Below the pieces are notes generated by a model. It did not search any database. It was not told the DNA's origin and saw only the letters and a program-made list of their open reading frames with translations. A program made the translations under genes and the position numbers. 6,588 bases of DNA from Verrucomicrobiaceae bacterium. Lineage in GTDB: Bacteria; Verrucomicrobiota; Verrucomicrobiae; Verrucomicrobiales; Akkermansiaceae. The stretch is taken from NCBI GenBank assembly GCA_947372405.1, contig CANBTO010000291.1:1-6588 (forward strand), in the 5' to 3' direction. This document shows positions 1 through 5,097 of this stretch, in pieces; positions within the stretch are counted from its first letter, which is position 1, and each line of letters starts with the position of its first letter.

Positions 1-2
1 TG

Positions 3-2039
3 GCGGCTTACAAAGGACTTACGGATCCTCCAAATGTCCCCAGCATTTCCGATCCCACCTCAACCGTCACGGTGGTAGCTCTCGGGCCAGCCACATTTGG
101 CGCGCCGACGAACATGCGGGCCACCACCCTTGACGATGGAGCCATCGGCTTGGACTGGGATGACAATTCCACCACCGAAAGCGGATATCAGGTGGAGGTC
201 AAGGTAGGGAATGGTGATTGGCAGTTGTTCAACAACACCAGTCCCGGGACCAGCTTCCACCTTCCGATCGATGGTTTGGCCCCCACGACCACCTATTCGT
301 TCAGAACCCGGGCTTTCAAGGGCACCGCCACCGCCACGATATTCAGCAAATACAGCAACGAAGCCACCGCCACCACCAAGGCATTCCAGGCTCCCACCAA
401 TCTCGTCGCCAAGGCTGAAAGTGACGGAGGGATTTCGATGAAGTGGAAGGACAACTCCTCCCTGGAAGCCGGTTACGAAATCCAGTGGAAGACTGGCACC
501 GCTGATTTCACCGTGCTCGGTACGGCTGATCCTAACTCAACTTCCTCGGGCGTGATTCCCAATTTCGATTTCAACACCGAATACAAGTTCCGTATCCGCG
601 GATACCGCATCGTGGATACCGCCACGGTCTATACGGATTTCACCAATATCGTGACCGTGACTACAGGCTCTCTCGCCAAGCCGATCAACTTCGTGGGTGA
701 GGTGATCGATGATTCTTCGGTGCACCTTTCGTGGAAAGATGTTTCCGGCCGTGAGAACGGATACGAAATCCAGATGCGCGATGGCGCGGCGGCGGATTTC
801 AAGACTCTTGGAAACCTTGGCGCCAACGCCACGGAATACACCGCCACCGGACTGCGCCCGGGGGGCTCTTATGATTTCAGAGTCAGGGCCTACGACCCTT
901 TCTCGAACATTTATTCCTCTTATGCGCAAACAGTTCACCTGACCACCAAGGACGGCTTCAGCAGCGATCTGAATCCCCCGATTTTCTGGAACACTTCGTT
1001 CTACTATCATGTGGTTGTTTCCCACCCGGACAAGGTCACCTCGCTCGATGTGTCCGGCCTGCCTTCCGGCCTCACTTACAACTCCGCGACTCGAAAGATC
1101 ACCGGCACCACCAAGTCCGAGGGCGTGCGCAAGATCGGCTTGAAGGCGACCTATGCCAGCGGAACCGTGCTTTCCAGCCAACTCGTGCTGAGAATCATCC
1201 GCCCGCCGGCACCTCCTGTCATCAATGGACCGCTCGATGTCGTGCATGTCGCTCCCGGCGCGAACTCCACCACGTCGATCGACGGTAAATTCGCCGATCC
1301 CGATACCAGGGAGGCCCGCCACGTTTCCACGACGATGGGGGACTTCGACATCATCCTCTATCCGCTTGCCACTCCGCTCACGGTGGCGAATTTCCTCAGC
1401 TATGCGGACCACGGCAAATATGTGAACACGTTTTTCCACCGCTCGTTGGCGGATTTCGTCGTCCAGACGGGCGGCTACCGTTACGACACCGCGCACGGCT
1501 ACAGGGCTGTCGTTCCGTCCACGCCGGTCAAGAACGAGCCAGGCATCTCCAATGTCAAGGGGACCCTGGCCATGGCGAAACTGGGTGGTGATCCCAATAG
1601 CGCGACCTGCGAGTATTTTGTGAACGTCAGCGATTCCAACGCGTCAAACCTCGACTATCAGAACGGCGGCTTCACCGTCTTCGGCCGCGTCGCGGGCAAC
1701 GGAATCGCTGTGGTCAACCCGATCAACGCCCTGCCGGTGGGCAACTACACGCTCACCATCGACGGAGCCAGCAGGTCACTGAGCGATGTGCCTGTCAATG
1801 CGGCCACCGCACCCGCAACACTTGATCCGGCTCAACTGGTGACGATCAAATCAGTCACCAAGGTGCCGCTTCTTCGCTACAAGGTGACTTCCGAGAACGA
1901 TGCGGTTGCTAAAGCGAAGCTCACCGGAACCGATGTTGTCATCACTGGAATCGCCGCAGGTTCCACGCACATCCAGGTGAAGGCCACAGATCTCGACGGA
2001 CAATCACTCACCCGCCGGATCTCGGTCCAGGTCAAATGA
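3..2039 (+). CDS. Modular cyclophilin-type peptidyl-prolyl isomerase with FN3 and Ig-like domains, 5' partial
   Basis: The frame is open from the first complete codon at position 3, so the gene begins upstream; the GTG at 72 is internal. The visible 678 residues hold the tail of one FN3 domain (about 1-30), three full FN3 domains (about 34-317), and an Ig-like/putative-Ig segment (about 320-400) with an LPSGLTYN...ITGT pattern. A cyclophilin domain follows (about 440-570), then a C-terminal Ig-like segment (about 600-678). Cyclophilins catalyse cis-trans isomerisation of X-Pro bonds. FFHR (477-480) and DFVVQTGG (484-491) align with the human CypA active site, keeping the equivalents of Arg55 (R480), Phe60 (F485) and Gln63 (Q488); F539 in the CEYFVN motif matches Phe113. 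The CypA Trp121 position is not evident, as in many bacterial members. The architecture suggests a secreted or surface protein, but the signal peptide lies outside the window. No PEP-CTERM or LPXTG sorting tail is present. The gene ends 6 bases before the converging VWA gene. Confidence 0.9.
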   Translation, partial: AAYKGLTDPPNVPSISDPTSTVTVVALGPATFGAPTNMRATTLDDGAIGLDWDDNSTTESGYQVEVKVGNGDWQLFNNTSPGTSFHLPIDGLAPTTTYSFRTRAFKGTATATIFSKYSNEATATTKAFQAPTNLVAKAESDGGISMKWKDNSSLEAGYEIQWKTGTADFTVLGTADPNSTSSGVIPNFDFNTEYKFRIRGYRIVDTATVYTDFTNIVTVTTGSLAKPINFVGEVIDDSSVHLSWKDVSGRENGYEIQMRDGAAADFKTLGNLGANATEYTATGLRPGGSYDFRVRAYDPFSNIYSSYAQTVHLTTKDGFSSDLNPPIFWNTSFYYHVVVSHPDKVTSLDVSGLPSGLTYNSATRKITGTTKSEGVRKIGLKATYASGTVLSSQLVLRIIRPPAPPVINGPLDVVHVAPGANSTTSIDGKFADPDTREARHVSTTMGDFDIILYPLATPLTVANFLSYADHGKYVNTFFHRSLADFVVQTGGYRYDTAHGYRAVVPSTPVKNEPGISNVKGTLAMAKLGGDPNSATCEYFVNVSDSNASNLDYQNGGFTVFGRVAGNGIAVVNPINALPVGNYTLTIDGASRSLSDVPVNAATAPATLDPAQLVTIKSVTKVPLLRYKVTSENDAVAKAKLTGTDVVITGIAAGSTHIQVKATDLDGQSLTRRISVQVK
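102..953 (+). repeat. Three tandem FN3 domain units within the isomerase gene
   Basis: Three protein-level repeats of about 92-96 residues start at 102, 390 and 678. Each opens with a proline motif (APTN, APTN, KPIN), followed by a W-[KD]-D core (LDWDDN, MKWKDN, LSWKDV), a GY[EQ] strand, and an aromatic-x-[FI]-R-x-R-[AG]-[FY] strand near the end (YSFRTRAF, YKFRIRGY, YDFRVRAY). These are hallmarks of FN3 beta-sandwiches. The equal 288-base spacing of the starts indicates ancestral tandem duplication. The DNA copies are clearly diverged, so this is an old duplication and not a recent DNA repeat. The residues before 102 look like the last strand of a further FN3 unit, so the array continues upstream. 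The likely role is as a spacer or adhesive stalk presenting the cyclophilin domain. Confidence 0.8.
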
Positions 2040-2045
2040 GTCGGG

Positions 2046-4736
2046 TCACTTGCGATTCTTCGCACGGTTGAACCTGGACTCACGCGCGGTTTCCACAGGT
2101 GGTTCCGTCGTTTTCGGCTGCGGTTCCTCCTTCACGGTGGCGACGCTTGGTTCGACCATTGCTTGAGCCACCCGTTTGGCACGAGGCGGACTCGCCACCT
2201 TCGGGGTCCGCCGCGGTGTGGCGAAGCGGGGTAGCTTCCAATCCGTCCGGGTGGCAAGCGCTTCTAACAAAACAAGAGCCAGCAGCGTGATCCCAAGAGG
2301 CAGCGTGAGCGGCGTCTCCGCGATGAATGGCGGGCGCAGCCATGCTTTGGACAGATCGAGGAGTTCACGTCCGCCGGTCTGGTTGGAGATGGCGCGCAGT
2401 TCGGCCGGTCGCTCGGGCTCGAAGGCCCACTCCACCGCGGAGCCCACACCGATCGGACCGAACGGCAGCGCGTGCTCGCCCACTTGAACCGCACCACGGA
2501 CAACTCCGCCTTCGTTGAGATCGTGTGAAACGGAAAAGTGACCGGGAGCGATGCGCCGCCAGGGTACGTCGTAAGCGGCCCCTTCGGTATCGTCCATCAG
2601 ACGGATTCTCGGCGGCATGGATGCGAGTTTGCGCGACCAGCTTTCAGTATCATAAAGCAGGTCGAGTGTGAGACGCGTGCCTTCCAGACGGTGTCTGAGC
2701 GCGATTCCGGGCGGCGTTTCGCTGCCCATCAGGAAGCGTCCCATGGTTTGGAGGAAATCACCGTAGCCTTCCCATTTTCTAACACTCTCAGAATGTTCGC
2801 CGCCGAGCGGAAATGAAACCGCCGCGCTCCTTCCGAGGCCGCGTCTCGCATGAGCCACCAGTGGTGCGTGGTATTCGTCGGTGGAGACAAGGGAAACCGT
2901 CGCGTCATCACGGGCGTAGGAAAGGTTGTAGCCGTCCACCTCTTTCATCCATTCGAAGGGCTTTGGCGAAATCTCCGCCCAGCGTCCCGTGGCCTGTGTG
3001 CCTACCGGATCCTTGATGAAGGCGGAGCGAGCGATGGTCACGGTCTCCTGCGCGAAGATCTTGGGAATGTCCAAGGGGTTGTTGGAGAAGAACACCCGCC
3101 CGTTGCCGCGTTTCGCGATGTCTTCCAGCAGCGCGGAATCGCAGTCCTTGTCGGTGCCGAGGCCGATGACCGAAATCGTGCAGCCACCATCCACCATTTT
3201 CTGCACAAGGGGCTTGTAGTCGCCGGGTTCCTCGGAGTCCTGCGCGTCGGAAAACAGGATGAGATGGCGCGTGCCGGCGGGGGATTTCTGCAACTGTTCC
3301 CAGCCGGCCTTGAGGGCTTCATAAACGAAGATGCCACCGCCCGAGGACCTGATCTTGCGGACCCGGTCGGTCATGTCATTGCGTTTGTTTTCGATCCGGC
3401 TGAGCGGAACGATGGTGGTCGGCGCGCTGTCCACCGCGATGACCGAAACCTGGTCCATCGGGCCTAACAGATTGATCGCATCCGCCGCGCCGGAGTCCGC
3501 CATGTCCATCTTGGTTTTTCCGCCCGCGATGCCGACGGACATCGAGCCCGAGCGGTCCATGACGATGGCCAGCGCGACGGAGAGCTTGCGGTGTTCGGAT
3601 TTCAACTCCATCGAGACCGGCAGCAGCGCGTCGATGGGGGATTGGAAATACCCGCCGGAGCCGAACGAACGGTCGCCGCCCGCCATCATCAGCCCGCCGC
3701 CCTGCTCGCGGACGAAGAAATCGAGCGATTTGAGGAAATCCGACGGAACCTCGTGGGCCGGCACGTTGTTGATCACCACGGCCCGAGCTCCGCTTAGAAG
3801 ACCGGGCAGGAGTTTGGACGGATCGTTGATGGTTTCCACGGTGAAATCCAAAGCTGACAGAGCCTTGGCCAGCGGATCGTCCTGATAGCGCGTCGCGAGG
3901 ATCAGGCGCGGGCCGCCGGTGATCTCGATCCATCGCGAGGCCTTGTTGTTGCCCGGATGCGCGTCGTTTTCAGGGCGGATCTCCGCCTGGTATTCATAGC
4001 CGCCAGCACGCGTGATCCGGTCTGTGAACTCGACCGTGGCAAGGCCCTTGACAAGCTTCACGTCGGATTCCGTTAGAGTCTGTCCGTTGCGGCGCAGCAC
4101 TAGCGGAAACGTCGCGTCGCCAGCGCCACGGACCGTGAGGGAGATCAGGAACGGCTCGCCGGTCTGCACCCGCTCCGGGAAGTCCATGCGGCTGATGCGG
4201 AAATCGTTTTCCTTCTCGTCGCGGACCAGTCGGAAGTCCAGCGGGACGCCCCGCGCCTGGAGTTGCGCCGCCGCTTCCTGCAGCGGCTCGGTCGCGTAGC
4301 CGTCGGTGAAAAGCAGCACCCGCGACGGGCGCTTCTCATCCACCTGCGCGGCGATCGACGAGAGGGCGAGCCCGCTGCGCGTGAGCTTGCGCGATCCGGT
4401 GAACGACGATCCGTCCGCTCCCATCTCGGCGACTTCCGCGGCGAAGTTGATGAAATGCAGCGTGTCGTTGCGGCTTGGTTTGGATTTCTCCAGCAGGCGC
4501 TGCCATTCGGGAAGGTTCTTGTCGATCAGGTCCTCCGTGGATTCCGAGCGGTCTAACAAAACATAAAGGTCCAGCGAGTTCCGCTGGCTGCGGATGACCG
4601 GCCCGGTGACAGCCAGCACCGCGAGCAGGAGGATGGCGGCCCGCAGCGGCGAATGGAGTTTCAGGCCGCGCCAGAACCATCCGGCCAGCATCATTGCGGG
4701 AAGCAAAAGAAAGTATTCCGGCGAGTTGAAGGTCAT
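2046..4736 (-). CDS. Membrane-anchored double VWA-domain protein with glutamine-amidotransferase-like domain
   Basis: Complete 896-residue protein. Two N-terminal membrane segments (about 8-23 and 31-48) resemble the BatA-type N-terminus. A first VWA domain (about 55-175) has the MIDAS motif DRSES at 62-66 and LLFTDG at 141-146. A beta-rich CARDB-like segment follows (about 180-272). Next is a class I glutamine-amidotransferase-like fold (about 275-380; AVVINN, GGGLMMAGGD) with no catalytic cysteine visible at the expected turn. The second VWA domain (about 386-570) has the canonical MIDAS DRSGSMS at 394-400 and LILFSDAQD at 492-500. A segment around 625-670 (APLVAHARRGLGR...) is typical of this family. 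A third membrane helix (about 808-828) precedes a basic Pro/Lys/Glu-rich tail. The bulk is predicted outside the cytoplasm, with metal-dependent ligand binding by the VWA domains. The partner is unknown: no MoxR ATPase or DUF58 gene lies within the window. The ATG at 4734-4736 places the hydrophobic N-terminus correctly. No clear Shine-Dalgarno precedes it, and it overlaps the upstream remnant's stop as ATGA. Confidence 0.9.
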   Translation of the reverse strand: MTFNSPEYFLLLPAMMLAGWFWRGLKLHSPLRAAILLLAVLAVTGPVIRSQRNSLDLYVLLDRSESTEDLIDKNLPEWQRLLEKSKPSRNDTLHFINFAAEVAEMGADGSSFTGSRKLTRSGLALSSIAAQVDEKRPSRVLLFTDGYATEPLQEAAAQLQARGVPLDFRLVRDEKENDFRISRMDFPERVQTGEPFLISLTVRGAGDATFPLVLRRNGQTLTESDVKLVKGLATVEFTDRITRAGGYEYQAEIRPENDAHPGNNKASRWIEITGGPRLILATRYQDDPLAKALSALDFTVETINDPSKLLPGLLSGARAVVINNVPAHEVPSDFLKSLDFFVREQGGGLMMAGGDRSFGSGGYFQSPIDALLPVSMELKSEHRKLSVALAIVMDRSGSMSVGIAGGKTKMDMADSGAADAINLLGPMDQVSVIAVDSAPTTIVPLSRIENKRNDMTDRVRKIRSSGGGIFVYEALKAGWEQLQKSPAGTRHLILFSDAQDSEEPGDYKPLVQKMVDGGCTISVIGLGTDKDCDSALLEDIAKRGNGRVFFSNNPLDIPKIFAQETVTIARSAFIKDPVGTQATGRWAEISPKPFEWMKEVDGYNLSYARDDATVSLVSTDEYHAPLVAHARRGLGRSAAVSFPLGGEHSESVRKWEGYGDFLQTMGRFLMGSETPPGIALRHRLEGTRLTLDLLYDTESWSRKLASMPPRIRLMDDTEGAAYDVPWRRIAPGHFSVSHDLNEGGVVRGAVQVGEHALPFGPIGVGSAVEWAFEPERPAELRAISNQTGGRELLDLSKAWLRPPFIAETPLTLPLGITLLALVLLEALATRTDWKLPRFATPRRTPKVASPPRAKRVAQAMVEPSVATVKEEPQPKTTEPPVETARESRFNRAKNRK

Positions 4737-4903
4737 GGGGTGATTTTTGCCGTGGTAGTCTGATCAAGTTCGATTTGACCGATAATCCACTCCGCCTCTT
4801 CGGAGTTGATGGGCATCACGGCAAGCCTTGGCTGGCGGATGAGAGGCGACGCGAAAAATGAGCAGTGCGGTGCAAACTTGATCAGCCAGTGGCGGGGTGT
4901 CAT
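4733..4903 (-). pseudogene. Internally deleted EVE-domain protein remnant (56 codons)
   Basis: The ORF runs from an ATG at 4901-4903 to a TGA at 4733-4735. Its start, MTPRHWLIKFAP, matches the usual N-terminus of EVE-domain proteins (xHWLxKxxP). From about residue 19, SPLIRQPRLAVMPI followed by an EEAEW motif matches the usual C-terminus ([LI][LI]RQxRL[SA]VxP[VI]xxxEW). The central region of roughly 100 residues, with the GVRNYxARN and FYHS motifs, is absent, so an internal deletion that happened to stay in frame is the simplest reading. The junction lies near 4855-4867. EVE is a PUA-like fold that recognises modified bases such as 5-methylcytosine in DNA; this remnant should not fold or bind. 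Its stop overlaps the VWA ATG by 4 bases, so the pair was probably an operon and the remnant may still serve as a leader for translational coupling. The assignment is from remembered family patterns, without a search. It could instead be a small real ORF of unknown role. Confidence 0.55.
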
Positions 4904-4918
4904 TTCGGTGGGATTAAA

Positions 4919-5000
4919 ATGTGCATTAAAGTTATTGCGGGAAGGATCCCGAGCGTTTAATTGATTTTCGTCAGGATCACCACGTGTGGTATGTGCATTA
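4919..5000. repeat. 10-base direct repeat ATGTGCATTA, two copies
   Basis: Exact copies lie at 4919-4928 and 4991-5000, with starts 72 bases apart. The second copy directly abuts the terminator stem. A shared 10-mer in a region this short is only mildly unexpected by chance. It could be a pair of protein-binding sites or a footprint of an old insertion or deletion. No terminal inverted repeats of a mobile element flank it. Confidence 0.3.
4979..4990. promoter_or_regulatory. Short inverted repeat, possible operator
   Basis: ACCAC-GT-GTGGT is a perfect 5-base inverted repeat around a 2-base centre, located upstream of the EVE-remnant/VWA unit on the - strand. The compact symmetry would suit a dimeric regulator. 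There is no recognised regulator consensus and no adjacent regulator gene, so the regulatory role is only a suggestion. Confidence 0.2.
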
Positions 5001-5031
5001 GGCCGCGACTCAAACTCGCGGCCCGTTTTTT
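5001..5031 (+). terminator. Rho-independent terminator on the + strand
   Basis: Stem GGCCGCGA (5001-5008), 7-base loop CTCAAAC (5009-5015) and stem TCGCGGCC (5016-5023) form 8 perfect, mostly G-C pairs. After CG, a run of six T follows (5026-5031). Read on the - strand, the hairpin is followed by TAATGCAC with no T tract, so it works in the + direction only. All neighbouring genes are on the - strand, and no + strand gene is evident upstream of it before the isomerase stop at 2039. It may end an unannotated + strand small or antisense RNA, or be left over from a deleted gene. Confidence 0.65.
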
Positions 5032-5097
5032 CGAGGAGTGCCGTCACTGTGATACTGATTGAAAACTTGTCCGGTGATCAATCTGTCGTAAGGAAAA

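Larger units (their letters stand above)
4904..5097. other. Intergenic region between AIPR gene and EVE remnant
   Basis: This 194-base stretch carries no convincing coding sequence on either strand and looks AT-richer than its flanks. It contains the + strand terminator (5001-5031), a short inverted repeat (4979-4990), a 10-base direct repeat (4919-4928 and 4991-5000) and a small hairpin at 4938-4951 (CGGGA, loop AGGA, TCCCG). The promoter for the EVE-remnant/VWA unit would be expected here on the - strand. A TTTAAT at 4913-4918 (read on the - strand) resembles a -10 box, but no good -35 lies 16-18 bases upstream of it, so no promoter is called. No - strand terminator follows the AIPR stop, so read-through from AIPR into the VWA gene is possible. 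Confidence 0.6.

Noticed and set aside
72..74. GTG as the start of the isomerase gene
   Set aside because: The frame is open back to position 3, and the residues before 72 read as the end of another FN3 domain, so the true start is upstream of the window.
537..1496. 319-codon open frame on the - strand opposite the isomerase gene
   Set aside because: It is antisense to clearly domain-bearing FN3 and cyclophilin sequence, its translation is arginine-rich and unlike a known family, and GC-rich genes often leave such open antisense frames.
2051..2064. Hairpin TGCGA-TTCT-TCGCA near the convergent stops
   Set aside because: The 5-bp stem is weak, has no T tract on either side, and lies within the coding sequence of the VWA tail.
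2850..3467. 205-codon open frame on the + strand opposite the VWA gene
   Set aside because: It lies antisense to the second VWA domain, which has intact MIDAS motifs. The + strand translation shows no recognisable domain.
4809..4964. 51-codon + strand ORF upstream of the + strand terminator, with GGAG three bases before its ATG
   Set aside because: It is antisense to the EVE remnant, the ribosome-binding spacing is too short, and the product shows no recognisable pattern. It remains a weak candidate only because of the downstream terminator.
4995..5035. tRNA T-arm-like sequence on the - strand (GAGTTTGAGTC within a GC-rich stem)
   Set aside because: The stem is 8 bp, the 7-base loop GTTTGAG does not fit the TTCRANY loop consensus, and no acceptor, D or anticodon arms can be built around it. 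The + strand T run makes a terminator the better explanation.
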